Shown one piece after another: positions 23,493-37,649 of a stretch of 64,000 nt of DNA (the stretch's first letter is position 1; the number at the start of each line of letters is the position of its first letter). The position numbers and the translations under genes were made by a program. A model generated the notes under the pieces. It did no database searches and was not told the DNA's origin. It worked only from the letters and a program-made list of their open reading frames with translations. The stretch is from Fasciolopsis buskii (taxonomy: Eukaryota; Platyhelminthes; Trematoda; Plagiorchiida; Fasciolidae), in assembly GCA_008360955.1 (NCBI GenBank), contig LUCM01010011.1:70387-134386 (forward strand), read 5' to 3'.

Positions 23493-26149
23493 AATGCAGG
23501 ACGCTGGCAAAGTGTCATTAAAGTTTTGTAAACCAGGATAAATTGTAAACTAATTTGACGAGTAATGAATTGTTTGAATTGGGCACAGTAGAGAAATAAT
23601 CAGAAGAAGACAATGATGACACAATGGCACCGGAAAGTATTCAGCGTTGAGAACATGAGCGGGAAATCTTTTACACAAATGCCTACGAATTGTGAGCATT
23701 TAAAATTTGACCACTCAGTAAAGAAAGTAGTGGCGAATTCTTAGCACCAGAAGTCAAAATGAGATGCGAAAAGTGACAATACCGAACAAAGAAATTTCTA
23801 CACAAGTGCTTTTTTCGGCTCCCCAGGAATCACAATCTGGAAGGCTTACCTGGCATGCCTTCAACTGAGTGAATAAATGTGATTTGACCACCCTAGTTAC
23901 CACTCTATCCGGACTGGTAGTTAGCAGTTTACTTAACACCAACACCGCATGATACAGCATCTTTGGCTATCACCGCTTGTTCCGCATACACGATGACTGA
24001 CTTGTTGGATGGACGCTTGCCAGTTTGTGTTACAGAAGCCATAGTGGTTAAAAAGAATCGTCATGAAACTTCAACACAGACGTCCGCGGATTAAACTGTC
24101 GCACACCCAGCAATTTTCTCTTCTGAAAAACACCCGCAGTGTTAATACACCCACAATATCGTTGAAATTTGTCGTCCGCCGCAGCTAAGCTCTTTTATTT
24201 CCATGTGATTTTGATTGTTGAACAAGTGCTTTATCGCCGATTGAACTGAAGTCATCAATGTGAAGGGTGAGACTGATTGTAGTTCACTGTATTTGCACGC
24301 TTCTGTAAGTCCAATTTCAACTAGAGCCGAAATCTAGCTCATTTGCATCTACCGTTCACCAACCCGGCCTTTACCCTGAAGAACCACAGGTCTGGTTTAT
24401 GAAGTTCAATTTATTGAGCTGTACTCTATGCTGCTCCTTCGTTTAGACATGTCCATATTCGGGTAAACAAAATTCGCCTAACGACTAGTGCCAGCATCAT
24501 TGTTCAATTCCGAATCAAGGAACATAGTCGAATTTTCCGTGGATAAAATCACTCCCCACTCCCGCGAATGATAAAGAAGTTCCCAGGGGCAACAAATAAC
24601 GTGAACCAATGAGGGAGTTTTGTTCGAGGTTTCTAGGCAGCTGAAAACTGCCGCCAACCGGAATGGATTATTTTTTGCTTCACAGACCATCTTTCGAGAC
24701 AGCAATAAGGAGGGAAAACATTCCAACAGAAGATAAAATGTACTAGATCGGCAAAATTGATTCGAGCTCAAACTGAACACGTCAGTTTTTCTAACTGTCA
24801 TGAGTATGCGTGCATAAGCAATCAGACAACGGGAGAGCAAGAGTGGAACAGATTCATAGAGTGGTTTGCTGTTCCAAGCTGAAACGCTTACTTTGTGATT
24901 AACTCAGCTGATTCAGAGAAACAAATGAGTTGATTGTATACACCTGGCTGGCGCGGTACCGAGAAAAAGAATAAGGGAACGTACATGAACTGCAAAATAT
25001 TTCATTCTGCTTTATTCCAACAGCATCGTCCCATTCTGTAGACGGCAACGTATTTTTTTAACACTAACGTGCACGCACTTACCTAGACGGACAAGCAAGT
25101 ACACAAACACGTACATCAAAAAATATCATCAGTTTTCACCGAATTTGAATTAGCATATAAGACCAACTGGGCTTTATTCAGGTCAGTTGACAGTTGACCA
25201 ACAATCAGTGAGTTTCACTTGCATTTCTTCGTCGCAGAATTACAGTGTGTGTGTGTTTGCGGGCATGTGCTTGTGCGTGTGACTACCGAGTGGCTGACTC
25301 TTCCATCAAACCACTAATGAGACAGTGCAAAATTCGTAGTTTATGAACTATCCTTTCGGTTTATGTATCCACCTTTTGTTTCTCCTGGTGGTAATTTCAA
25401 CTGTACTACTAGCCAAAACCTGAACGCTCTATTAAGTAAGTGCCAAGTCTGCACCCATAATTCGCAGCACCTCAGTTTCCTACCTTTAGACGAATGTCTT
25501 CATCGGATAAAAAGGCGTATGTGAACTTGGAGTAAATCCATCGTTCTCCATAATTCGTTCCAATCTAGTGCGATATTTTTTCTCGTGATGTCGTCTTCAA
25601 GGCATTTGCGAGAATCATCTCGGATTGTTGCAGCATGTACAGCCTAGGCATCTTCTTTCGACATACCCTCGGACGCTTCCTTTTGGCTTTAAATCAAGCA
25701 ACATTGATGACTAACAAGGACACTGAATGTCGTGCGAGAATTTAAACATTCTCTGACAATAAGCGAAAGCATTGTTGTTCCGAAAAATGTGATATTGAAG
25801 ACCGCAACAAGCACCATTAGTGTGGTAAGCCACGCACAGACTGTTGTATTGATTTTTTTCGTTAATATCATTGTGAATTGGGTTTTGATCTTACGTATGC
25901 GTAGATTCCAATTCAACTAATAATACTCTGAGAAGTATTAAATTTAATTAATGCAAAGGACAAAGTTACAACCAGTGGATGACGAAAATCAACTACAATC
26001 CATCAACTAATCGGACAAAATAATGCACTTACATATATAAGCGGGAAAAATAATCCAAGGCCATCATGCCGTCTCGGCAATTAGGACGCCTGAATTCATC
26101 AAAATCATGACGACAGATGAAAACAACGAATGGAGAAGAGAAAATAAAA

Positions 26150-27000
26150 CGGAACAATGAATAGAGTTCATCTCATCTGTTAGTTTTCCCATTCTCCATC
26201 TCCGAGTTAGCGGCCATCCACCGGGATCCATTAGTCCTCTGTGGACTGAATACTATCTGGTTTCCCAAACCGAAATGGAGGGTTGAATTACGGGTCTCTA
26301 GCCGGCACCTCTGACCAAAGAGTCTATCCGAAATGGCGGTAGGGCCACCTGAGTGGGGATCGGCAACTGATTGCTCCCTTCATACGCCTTTCGCATAAGG
26401 CAGGACGTCTTGGGTCCCCTGCGCTCCTCTCTGTCATAGCCGCCGGTGAGCGTAGTGTCCTTTGCTTTGTAGCCTGTCTGTGTTTTCTTTAGAATCAGGT
26501 TTAAGCCATCTCCCCTGTATTGATTACCAATGATTAGTCAGCCTGTTGGAAGGTACCGAGCATTGACCTTCGTCCTTTTTTGGAAATAGCACCGACTTAA
26601 AAAGTTGTTGTGTAGGAATTCCTCATCAGATGCTGTCTGAGACTCAGGTCATTTGGGAGCATTTCGGCAGATGCTCAGGGTAAATAGCCAAATTAGAGTC
26701 AGAGACTCCTAGCTGTATCAGGCCGAGTCTTTCGGAGGTGAACGATGGTGATGAAGTCTGCCGTACCCGAATAATCCATCTTAGTAGGCAGAGGACGACG
26801 GATCAAAGAGAACTGGCTTGACATTCAACATTAGCATAAACGGGCTTCTCACCTCTGCTAATTCTATTCCAACAAGATTTGTCCTACAGTGGACTCAAAA
26901 TAGAAACTGCAGCAACATCATTCTGCTGCCGTTCTTACCTGATCTGATGGGAAACATTCGGAATGCGCGTCCCGGGAGTCAAACTGGAAGCTGAATTGCG
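26150..27000. repeat. GC-richer, repeat-like segment of unknown type
   Basis: Base composition rises relative to the flanks, and no coding frame of note exists. The texture (many CCG/CGG words, short near-repeats) resembles the untranslated parts of the RTE-type elements elsewhere in the window, but I cannot align it securely to them. A GT dinucleotide run follows at 27140-27155. Confidence 0.3.
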
Positions 27001-27139
27001 GGTGAGTGGAATACACTAATCGATACTTTTATTTTATGGCATCACAGCTTATAGCAGCGATGCTGTCTTTTGTTTCGGATTTGACTTTTGGATCTGGTGG
27101 GACCCGTTTTGGTCTGCGCATCACTCTAAGCGCTAATGA

Positions 27140-27155
27140 TGTGTGTGTGTGTGTG
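27140..27155 (+). repeat. GT dinucleotide repeat
   Basis: About seven to eight GT units near the end of the GC-richer repeat-like segment. Confidence 0.9.
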
Positions 27156-28587
27156 GAGGGGTGGGGAGAGCTACATAGATTGACTTCGCTCCTGCAAGCT
27201 TCCATGTGGTGCAACGTTAGGATCGTACGATAAGCATCGATAAAATGCTAGGGATTGACAGTAAGGGACGTATAATGGCAAGTAATTTGAGCACCCCATC
27301 GTCATCCATTTTTGTGAATCACCAGACCGAGCAGCACCGTACGGCAGATAACTGATAGCTGATCTCTTTCATGACATCAACAAAGATTAGATGCGAGAGA
27401 ATTGTTGAATTTTTGAAGCGAAGAATATCTGAGATCTGGCTATTCGATGTCGGGTCCTCCGCATACGCATGCTAACCAGAAAGGTTCCTGGGTTGCGGAT
27501 TGAGTAATGACAATTTGCGGCTGACAAAAGGCAATACCGTCGAGGATATAAAAGCCTCTTATCTGAAATTCGTCTTATAAAATACCGCAAAATTCTATTA
27601 GTGGTATTAAATCCTGACGAGTAAGGCACACCATTCAATAAAGACAACCATTTGTCTCTATTTAGGAACGACACAGGAACCGAGTTTTCCGGCCATCGGC
27701 CCATTGGGCTCCATATCGGAATTAATTGGAAGGCGTATGAACTGGGTTACTGGACATTTGGTCCCGAAAGTTTGCGAACTGCGTAATTCGATCTACTGTT
27801 TTGTCGAACAAAACTCTCGATCGGAGTCTCAGAGCGCTCTCTCCTGAGACAACCTTCAGCTTGAGTTTAGACAGCCCATAGTTAAGGAAAACAACTGAAA
27901 ATGCAAATGAGTAGTTTATAAAAGGTGAAGCGTATGACAAATTCCTTTCCTTCTCACATGTGCACTGTCTTCCCTTTTTTTTGATCGTTTTGATGACACT
28001 ACATTCGCGCTCAGATTTTTGAAAATTAAACGAGAAGAATCTAGTTTACAGCCAAAATGACCATGGGTTGTGTAGTTATGCTGATAAACACCAGAAGAAT
28101 TTCTGCCAGTAACTTCATTATTTACTGACTGCGTGAACAACTAACTTGTACTCCTAAATAATCTGAACATCAATGCAGTTTGAAATCTAGTGTTGGTTTT
28201 CAGGACTGATAACGTTTCATGTGTTTAGCACACAATGTTTTCCGCTGGGATTAATTAAAATGAGACCTACCTGATGAATTTCTCATAAAACAAAAATTTC
28301 TCCAAATGACTCGAAGAAGGCGAAATCAGCACCGACATCGTACGGGAACTTGAACGCAGCATCCAGGAGCAAGTTTCTTTAGACCTATGACTCGTGACCT
28401 CGTAGTGGGTTGGGAGAGAGTATAAGAGGGAAAGAGTTAGAAACAGAGGACAAAGATCAAATAAAATAGAAGAAATTCTGATTAAAAATCCACTAATCAC
28501 CAACCACGTTCGATACTGGAAGAAACGTGGTCCTGGTTACCTTGTGTGGCGATCGATTGAGTGTAGAATTTTTACGTAAATGGGCAA

Positions 28588-28935
28588 TTCATGAAAGGTG
28601 GAGGACAGTTACTGTTGGGTAGCCCAGCCACTAAGCATAAGGGTGATTAGGATTTTGGATCAAGGTTTTTGGTTCGGACAGGAGCCTGCGCGCTAGGCTG
28701 GAGGGAAGCATATCTTCTTAGACCAATCATTTATCCACTGATTTTACCAAGTGAGTTTGTCAGTCCGCTTCGACCCTCATCCTGGGGGGCCAGGGTAATG
28801 CTGCTTCAATCCTCTACCCCACAACTTTCCAGGTACAGTAGGACCTTTGGCTTAGGGCAAACCAGTCTGTATAGCTTGTTGGGTCATAGACGTGCACAGG
28901 GAGTCACATCACGTTGAGGTCTAGTGTGGTATCAG
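28588..28935 (+). repeat. Interspersed repeat, copy 1
   Basis: This segment matches 43012-43375 in the same orientation. Shared blocks include TACTGTT.GG.AG.CCAGCCACTAAG at the start, a GAGTGGAAGC/GGAGGGAAGC block, ATC.GATTGG-type text in the middle, and GTTGGGTCAT.GA.G.GCACA near the end. Similarity is moderate, with small gaps. No coding capacity is seen. It is probably a non-coding part of a transposable element. Confidence 0.6.
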
Positions 28936-29109
28936 ACCAACCGAGAATAGCCAGCGGAGTGGTCCTAAGCCTAGGGTATTCTAATCATGATTATTCATTT
29001 CGTATTAGCCCAAAGTCGTGGAACGACGGGAATACACTGGGACAGATGATTACTTGCCACAATCTCTTGCCCGACTCAAATTTTCGAAGAAAGAGCAGGA
29101 GCTGACTTC

Positions 29110-32100
29110 CGCCGTGTTTGTCAGCGATATGTGAGCTTGCAAATAGTGTTAAATTTTCGTGCGACAGTTAAACTAACAAGAACCATGAAAAAGTAGACGA
29201 GAAAACGTCAAATAGCGTATCTGCAATGAGACTTGCTCGTTAGTCAAAGCTGCTTCCAATTCGTTGTCGTTCGTTTCCAATAACTTTGGCATGAATATCC
29301 AAATTAGATAGATACCATGTCTTGTTTAGTAATCAGAAACAAACCATTCACAGTGGTCTTGTAGACTGCAATTTTTTAGTCGACCGGTTCACTGACTGAC
29401 CTCATTCCCCACCCGCCCAACCCCGTCGACGAACATTTTCATGCCGCTCACTTGGTTGAGCCACCTGATTACTGAGTTGTGGCCACAGTCACATTGACCC
29501 TTGGGGCGGGTAATGGCGATGATGAATCAATGTCTTGAACTATTTCAAAAGCATCCTCATTTTCGTTGTTCATTCTGTTTTTGTGATTAAATTTTATCGT
29601 TTTCTGGGCGTCGCGAACTTTCGACTAGTTTCTGCAGTGACCTCGATTCCAACGAAAAAAACAGCAATGAATTCATTGAGAATACATGTGACTCCGGTTG
29701 TTGTCTTTGCTCTGTTCCACAATTTCAGCAAATTATACCTAAAAAATACACTATCTCACTTCATCTTGAACTATCAACGGTACTGAAATTTCGCTCTCAG
29801 CTCAAAATTGGTACCGTGCGCCGGTCATTGAAGCACCTGCTTTTCTCAGTTACCTGCCTTTACTTGCCGAATTTTTATTTCAATGCTAGGCACTGTCCTT
29901 TTCGTTCCAGTGGAATAGTAAACCAATATACTGCTCTGTTGTAAACGGGTTCACAAAATAAGAAGAAATACTGGACCTACAGTCTGCTTGATTCGGCGAG
30001 TACTTTTAGAACTTCACCGTTTCACTGTACACAGTGATATAGGCTTCTATTACCCATTTAGTGCTTCACCCTTTTGTTTTGCCAACGCAGATGGGCAGGT
30101 CATCCAAGAACCTCTACTACCTCAAGCAGTCATTTTGTTGTCTAGCAGACAACCGTTTTCAGTCAGGTCTACCAGAAAGGCATTCGTTAGCAGATGTATC
30201 GAAGGTGTGACACCATGCTTCCATTGGTCGGCTGAATCACGCTCTTGACGATGACTACACCCTTGAGACCATGAATTGTCAGCCAATCCGAATAATCACC
30301 TTTCTACAGTCCAGTAGAACACACGTTTCGGTGTTCAACTGTTGCTACCTGCTCAATATTTTCGTAAACAAAGTTCACCTAGGACATTGTTCTTTATCCG
30401 CTTTGAGGTCATGTTACATGCCGTTGCTCAAAGGATTTTATCGACCAAACACAGATGTGACTTCGAACAATCAGTGACTGCCGAGGTCTACCTCCTTTAT
30501 CGTTTGCCTGTTTGAACGGATTAGTCAATGTGACCGGCTAGCTGATCGATTTAATCTTCCCCCAGTCAGCCGTGCGATAGGACATAACGCCCTACGTAGT
30601 CCTTCTTGAAGTATCTAGGGCATCTGCGTTGCACCCGGCTATCAAACCATATCCAGCTCCCTGTACTGTTTGATTGCCATGCTAGTGCTCAAAATTCACC
30701 CTGGCGCATTCGTAAAGTTCATGGTTCGAGTAAGCGTGGGCTCATTTGTGAACAATGCCTTGCACGCCACACTGGCAAAGACGCCATCGACTGCATGAAT
30801 ATGCGCTGGTCAGCAATCACTAAGCCCGGTGAATGACGGTGAGAAAACGACTGGAAGCATTGGCACGCGTGTGGGGCTCGTTGCATCCTCAGCACACGTT
30901 TTCACGCCTAACGCATGATTTGAATTCGCCAAAAGGTGGGTAGGTATCCAAAGGTGCAATGTAGCAGGCATCTGATTAGGCCTGGAGTAAACATCTATCT
31001 TCGGCTCTTTCATGATCTTCAACGGTAAGCTGAGCATTTCTTAGGGAATAATCTTTTATACAGTCATTAAATACCTTTGAATCTCCATTTTGTCTTTTAT
31101 TCAAAATTCAAAATAATTTCTTACTGTCTACTTCGGTATGACGAGTGGAATATAGATAAGTCATTGAGGTTAATTACTCAGTGAGTCTCTCATAGAACTT
31201 CTCCTGTGACTACGCTACAACTTATACCACATGTTTCACGCAGCCAAATGCTTCACAACCTATAGGGTCCACTACAAGGCGGAAAGGAACCGGTAAACAT
31301 GATTCCGATACTTCTAATAACAAAAATACATTAGCTATGATAACGAGCCAGATTGCATTGAATCGTTGTTTAGCGTCAAAGTAATTGGTTGGTCTGGAAT
31401 GCGAATTCCTGAACCCTGTGGTGTCAAATGCCCAGTCCACTTAAACACTACCGGTGACAGGGAACAAATCGCATGCAAAGAAAAACAAGGAACAGATAGA
31501 AGGATAAGGTGCAAAGCAAAGCCACTGATTTTTGCCATTTAGATTTCATCTCCTCAGTTAGAAATCTAGTTATTGTCTTTAATCGAGCGTGGGCGATGTC
31601 AGGTACGCAGGTGCTCAAGACGTGTCCCGGGCCAACCGTGTTCCACGTTGGAAAGAATGCAATGATCACACTGCCGAAGAATGCCTTCTGGGAATCAGCA
31701 GCCGAAACCTGAAAACTGCTGGTCTGTTTCATCTAGAGCTCTGCTTCTAGTTTCTGGCCTATTTTATTTCATTAAGTAAACCTACGGTAAAACAGTATTC
31801 AACGTGTATAATACATTTTCTATGCAATATATCGATAACTTTCAAGATCGTTCACAGATTAGCGATTTAAAACCTGCTAACTGAGTTTCAGTCCCCATTA
31901 AGTTTTGCCGTCTGCGCATTGATAATCATCCTGATAAGCCTAAGGATTTTGTTCCATTGGACTGTGACACCCAATTAAAGTCATTGAAGTTATACTGAGG
32001 AGGAAACAATATAGACGTAAGCCAAATGTTAATTGCCTCTAATGTACATGATACTCAAATATTTGGTCCGTACACTTTTAAGAAACTATCACACTGTAAC

Positions 32101-34080
32101 CCTTAACGGTCAGGCAATTTTGAAGTTGTTAGTTTAGTTTGAGAACGAAATATCACAGCTGGTGTAGTTGGCCTGTGACACACCTCTCCACAAAACTAAA
32201 TAAAGCTCTAGCTTCTAAGGGCCCTAATAACCGGGCAAATGAGTTCTTCAACTTCGCATCCTTAAATTGCACTGGCCATGTCAAAAATTCATTTGACAAT
32301 TTTCCCCAATGTTGCATAATTTGCTCCAAATGCTGTTTTGAAATGGTGCAAGAAAATCTCCTAGAGGTTCTCGAATCATTGTAGGTGTTTTGTTTACAAC
32401 CCGCCTTTCTTGTTTTACCTTTCCCTCAAATGGTTTTCAAACGGTGATCATTTTATGCCTGGACTGTGCAATCTTGACAGCAATATGCCATTGACCTAAC
32501 GTAACGATTGTTACCTGTGTATAAAAATTGCGCTTAGCATGTGCACTTGAACTGAATTCAAACTACCAGTGATATCGCTCACAGCGACCGTGACAATTTC
32601 CAAGCTTTTTATCATTCCACCCGCTGCTATACCGCATTGGAAAATACCCAAAAGAATTTACGAAAAGACCGGGGTGATAATTTTTTTAGAGAGACGCCCT
32701 GAATTTGCTCACAATGATATCAAATCTGTCTGAACCCGCTCAAGCTAGTCGTCAAGAGACTCATCAAACTTCAGCATTTATGGAAACGAGAATGCATAGA
32801 CAGAGCTTCTTTTTGGGAAAAAATTATTCAGAATAATGAGTTTATTTCATCATCGGAACAAACTAAAGCCCAACGGACAGGAAATGAGCATTCCTTTTAC
32901 CCTCCTTAACCACGAGTATAATTTGTCACCATGTCAATTGTAGAATACAAGAGACCAATAAATACACAAATGAAAAGTGGACTTTAAATTTTAACAGTTC
33001 TTTCCAGGAGAATGAAATACAATCGTTCAGTGTGGTAAAAATGCTTACAATGATTTTGAGTTGCATTTTTTATATTAGAAGCACTGACCGGTGCTTCAGA
33101 ATAACACTGATTGAACTACATTGAACAAGACTGTATTACGCAACCTCATTTCGAAACATTGGTTTCGATTATCTTTTGCCTTGGTGTTATCGATTGTTTC
33201 ACGATGGAAGAGCTCGGGGTCTTGGAATCTTTTTGCGTAACCACGGAAGGTAGCGTGATACATTTTGACGGACGTTCGGTTACGATCTCCGATACTGCTT
33301 TGTCGAATAATAATTCGCTGAGCAACCGAAGTTGTGTGGCAAATTTACATCTGCTATCGGCCGTCATTATCGCACACAGATCGATCCGCTGTGCTCAACT
33401 TTGTCTGACAGTACGCCCGTGATTCAACTGTCGCGTGCGTCGCCGATTACGTCGAGGAAGGCTATCGACTTGCACCACACCCTGGACCGACTATCCAAAT
33501 GAGATTGCAACCTACCGAATGGGATTTGATATTCGTGTAGCATTTTCTTTTGCTACTGCTAAGTGCGGTTAAAATGCAGTATAAGTTTGATAAGCTAATT
33601 ATCAAAGTTTCAACGGCCATAGTCATGAAACCGATATTCATATCTTCCAGTGTCACTGCATCTTGCGTTGCGAAAACCTATAATGTCCACTAAAAATGAA
33701 CAGTAATTATTTTTGATGGAAAGCATACTTTCTAATGTTTTACTGTGCATTTCAGTCTATCACATCCGTGGGTTGTAAACAGCCTTGTTTTTGATAACTA
33801 ACCGGATATAGCAGATTGCTGCTACCGAGTAGTCATCGATACATATGGCACCGGGGCATGTGAGCAACCCAGGTCGATTCAATTTTTATTGAATTCACCC
33901 TGCTTGGCACGAGCGCCAGCATCATTTTGGGTTTTCATGTGAAAACCCAGCTGTTGGAGTGAATGCTTCAAGAGGTAGTTTAGACTGCCATGCGATGATC
34001 CAATTACTCCTACGTCGACAAGTGCACAATTTTGGAAGACGTCACTTGAATCCCAAAACAATCCAGGGTGTAGTCAAGCA
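29110..34080. other. Gene-poor intronic stretch
   Basis: Only short open frames are seen. The frame at 33146-33367 (-) has a weak resemblance to retroelement gag text, and 33111-33422 (+) overlaps it; neither is supportable. No RNA gene or clear exon was found. Confidence 0.45.
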
Positions 34081-34129
34081 TTCGACTAATGAGATGAAAA
34101 ATGACTGCCGATCCCGAAAACAATCCAGT

Positions 34130-34640
34130 TTTTAACTGGATAGAGAGCTACTGATAAAAGGACTTAATTCCTTGATCCATGATACCTGGAAGGACGACTG
34201 CATCCCGTTATCGTGGAGTGGGTCGCTGATTACACCCATTGTCAAGACAGTAACACCCAATGACCGTAGCAACAATCGTGGGATCGGTTTGATTCCGGTA
34301 GTTACCAGGAGCTTTAGCCACGGTAATGTTGCGCCATCTGGCACCGGTCTGCCTGAGTAAATTTCACGAACACTAGGCCGAATTTAGTCCAAGTCCGGAT
34401 TGCCTCGATCAATCCTTCATATTTGACCAGTTAATTGAAACGCGCAACATACACCATCATTGAGCAGTCTTAATCCTTCTCTACTTGAATTTTGCCCTCG
34501 GCTAATTTGACCGAACAGCGTTATCCAGTGTCGTTTACTGGAACATCATGCCAAAGAAGTTGGTTATTCTGCTGCGAGTAATGCACCTGCATATGTGTTT
34601 ACCTAACCGCATATGGTGAACTGCTATGTTCACTCGACTG
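34130..34640 (+). mobile_element. RTE-like reverse transcriptase fragment
   Basis: The translation shows the fingers region of an RTE-clade reverse transcriptase. It reads LIHDTWKDDCIPLSWSGSLI, then TPIVKTV near 34230, NNRGIGLIPVVTRSFS near 34270 and, in another frame, CLDQSFIFDQLIETRNIHH near 34400. These correspond to the 'W....IP..W....I.PI.KKG....C.N.RGISL' and 'CVDQIF.LRQ..E' blocks. Several frameshifts make it a relic. It is probably a separate 5'-truncated copy from the element starting near 35.6 kb. Confidence 0.65.
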
Positions 34641-35628
34641 AGTGCATTCAATTATGGTGCCACAGACCTTCACGATTTTCAGCTTTTATTGGTATTCAGT
34701 GATTGAGAGACTTGTCACAGTGATCAGTACCTGACATGCCTAAGTGATAAAGATCATGACCGGCTACGGTGAATTCCGATCAGAGTCCATGAAACTCCTT
34801 GACCGAGTAGCCGTATACATTATTGCCTTCAAATAATTTCCAAATGACTGGTTTTCTAATCAGTAACTTTCATTTGCTTGATGTCGGTTAGAGTGCACAA
34901 GGCCCTAGGGTAGCAACCATAGCGGATACAAAATAATTCCGAGTTCCTACTCGTGGAAACCAAAATGGTCTGCTTATGGGTATAGATACAGCTTTTAGGC
35001 TTCCGTTTTGAAGGTGAACACCTAAATGGTTCTTCCTTGAAGCCAGTAGTATCGTATGTGTCTGGGAGGATAAAATTCCCCAGAAGCACCCGGGCGCTTT
35101 GGAGCTTAAGGCTATTTATCACGTACGTGTACTTGGTTTGGTTCCTGATAGACCATCCTTAAACTTGTACAGCATGCAGTTTAATTTGGTTCACCTGTGA
35201 GAACAAATACTTTCTTGGTAAGCCTTCCAGGTTGAGCGAGGTTGATATGCACTTTCGTTAATCCATTACAGCTGCTTTCGTTTTTTGAATGGCAGCTTAG
35301 ATACACAGTATACCCAGTGGCTAAGACAAAATAATTTAAACATGCATGCGAATTGATTGTAAAATAAAGGGTGGAATGTCTTTGTCTTCGATGATGCAAG
35401 AGAAATAATTCGATCCGATTGCAATTGTGCAAGAGCGAAATAATCTTCGAAAGCTGACGAATTCAAGTGAGAACCGAACGTCCGCAGTCCCAACAAAAGT
35501 TAATGCATTCAAGAAATCAAACTCATATAATTGCGGGCGTGATGCAAAAGAAAGCATAAAAAAGAGGTCGCATCAAAATCATTGGAAGGTGAACGAGATA
35601 AATTTCGTAATCTCAAAGAGCTAATTAA

Positions 35629-37640
35629 ATGGACGCTGTGGTCGTTTCTGGTGATTTTAAAGCCCAACTCCGCTACTTAAAGGAGACAGAACGACACATC
35701 GGAGGCCCATTTTATGTCATTGTCGGTCTCATGGACAACGGTGATAACCTCGTTCAAGTTTTTATTTTGAGTGATATGATGTTAATAGCCTCGTTGTTGG
35801 TGGATGTAATTTGCCAGGGTTTCAACTACCGTGGGTAGTCTTTCTCGAGGCAAGATTTACACCCTTACGTCATCCGGCCTCGTTCAAGTTTGTTCTGACC
35901 ACAGACTGTTCTTTGCGAGCACCAAATTTGTCACAAAAAGCGACGTGGGCTCACCTGGCGTCCTTCTTTGCCTTCACAGCATTGCAGTTAGATTGGTAGC
36001 ATTGTCATCGTTCACCGATGGCGTGAATCAATCGATGATTGTCAATTGCTCTGATCCAGACTGTGCGGTCAGATTGTTTTGGTCCATGCTCACTTTTGTT
36101 TGCACGCAGTCTGTGATCGCACTAGTGGCAGAACCGTCCAATCGGCACTCCGTCCTTCTTCAAGGACGGTGGTAAAGTGTTAGGACTGGAGTTATCAAAA
36201 TTCATGGAATCATCCTGGGACAAGGGAATAGATCCATATGAACCGGTGTGAGCCGGTGATCATACCTATTTGTAAAAAGATGATAGATCTTTGTGTGAAA
36301 ATCACAGAAATTAGTTTAGTAGGTATCAGACACAAACTTCCCGTAGCCGTTATTTCGTGCCGGCTAATTAGTGTCCGAGGAAGGTGCACGCGACATAGCC
36401 AAGCCAAGTACATCTTCCCTAAACTCGAGATCTTTGTCTTTATCGATTTCTGAGCGACGTTGGGTGGTGCAGTTCTTTGGTGCTGCCTCATTGAATTGTC
36501 ACGGGAATTCGTCTCAGTCTTTTAAATCCTGTATCCAGGCCTCCGAAGCCATATTCATGCTTACGTCGACCTTTCACTCAAATTCACCTGGGGGATCGAA
36601 GTTTGTCAAGACTGCCTTTTTCATCTTTTCTTTTCAACTTTGTCATTGAGATGCTTATGGAGATAGCCCTATCTTCAGGCGTGAATAATGGAACCGATAA
36701 TTGTTCAGACACGAAACTGTCTGAATTAGAACATGCAGACGACTTTGTGCCACTGAGTGAAAATCCAAGTAAGTCGCAATTTCTCCTCCATTACCTGAAC
36801 GATAGTGTGGATAGTGTAGTGTAGGTGTGTTTGGGACGCGTTTTGCATTTTCGAAGTGTAAAATGCTGTTTTAGCATTGGATCGGCTCAAACCCGGTCCT
36901 TGTTTTCTCGAGGCAATCAGTGGGTGATGTAGACAGATTTAGTTGCTTGAGTAGTAGCATTTCACCTGGTGGTCGCATACGAAAGACCCGATTAGCACTT
37001 GGTAACTTGAGGTATCTGCGGTATCGGTGTGACATCTGGTTATCGATCAAAGGTCGAGTCGAGTATACACGACAGCAAATTGGTCTTTATTGCTCTGCGG
37101 TTTCGAAATCTGTTTGTTGAGGTGGTGAGGTGTGCTAAGGTTTTGGTGTTTGGAAATGGTTGTCTTCGTATTGTTGGTGGTATATGATGGGGGAATTTTG
37201 TGAGTAACTTGTAGGTTAGGCACAAGTTACTGGGTCCTACGGTTAAGTCTTCAGAACAGGCATTGAATTTGACTTAATTAAAGTTGTTGGGGCATGCGTT
37301 GCGTATGCCCACAGAGCGATTGCCTCGTACGCCTTTCTTCGAGACAGGTAATGGTTTGAGGATGGTTCGAGGTAGCTAGTTAGTGTCATGGGAGGAAAGT
37401 ATGAAAGCTTTGGCGAGTGGCGTGGCTCGGGTAGGTGTAGTTAGACCACCGGGTTGGAGTCTACGTGATTCCTCGAAGCAATGGTTGGGGTAGTAGGTGA
37501 TATAACTCGGTGTCGCAGTCAGTGGCGTTCTTGGATTGGAAACGCTTCCTCTGTATAGTTCTTCAATTTGTTAGTTTGTAGTTGGTCATTACTATTCCTC
37601 GTTCGTTTTTCTGTTTGAGCAGTTGGTGCTGTGAGGTAGG
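35629..37640 (+). mobile_element. RTE-like retrotransposon, endonuclease and RT relics
   Basis: Endonuclease blocks come first: VVVSGDFKAQL near 35640 and ETERHIGGPF near 35690. LVQV is interrupted at 35759 by an insertion and resumes as LVQVCSDHRLFFAST at 35880. Reverse-transcriptase blocks follow: FLFNFVIEML near 36620, LSELEHADDFVPLSE near 36720, VDRFSCLSSSISPGGRI near 36925, then LGNLRYL and SIKGRV. The catalytic ADD pair is retained (HADD). Frameshifts occur throughout, and the 3' part to about 37640 aligns with the copy at 56.7-58.0 kb. Confidence 0.8.
35748..35891 (-). repeat. Short nested insertion with 14-bp TSD and stem-loop
   Basis: CCTCGTTCAAGTTT occurs at 35748-35761 and again at 35878-35891. 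Removing one copy and the 116-bp core (35762-35877) restores the RTE endonuclease frame exactly. The core is homologous to the 92-bp arms at 62851-62942 and 63130-63221. On the - strand it contains the stem-loop GACTACC...GGTAGT followed by TGAAAC (35819-35849). It is therefore a separate small mobile or retro-copied unit, inserted after the RTE copy. Confidence 0.8.
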
Positions 37641-37649
37641 AACCAAAAC

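Larger units (their letters stand above)
22110..26100. other. Start of the 26.7-kb intron of gene A, gene-poor
   Basis: The stretch holds two Penelope-type stem-loop relics (22748-22780 and near 23457-23492), a short GT-rich run near 25243 and scattered short open frames. The longest is 24478-24840 on the - strand, 120 codons, with no recognised domain. Nothing else was found. Confidence 0.45.

Noticed and set aside
27001..27020. GTGAGT donor-like site after GC-rich segment
   Set aside because: The preceding sequence shows no supported exon and looks repeat-like.
33146..33367. Minus-strand frame with gag-like text (QLRLLSELLFDKAVSEIV)
   Set aside because: Resemblance is too short, with no zinc knuckle, protease or LTR nearby.
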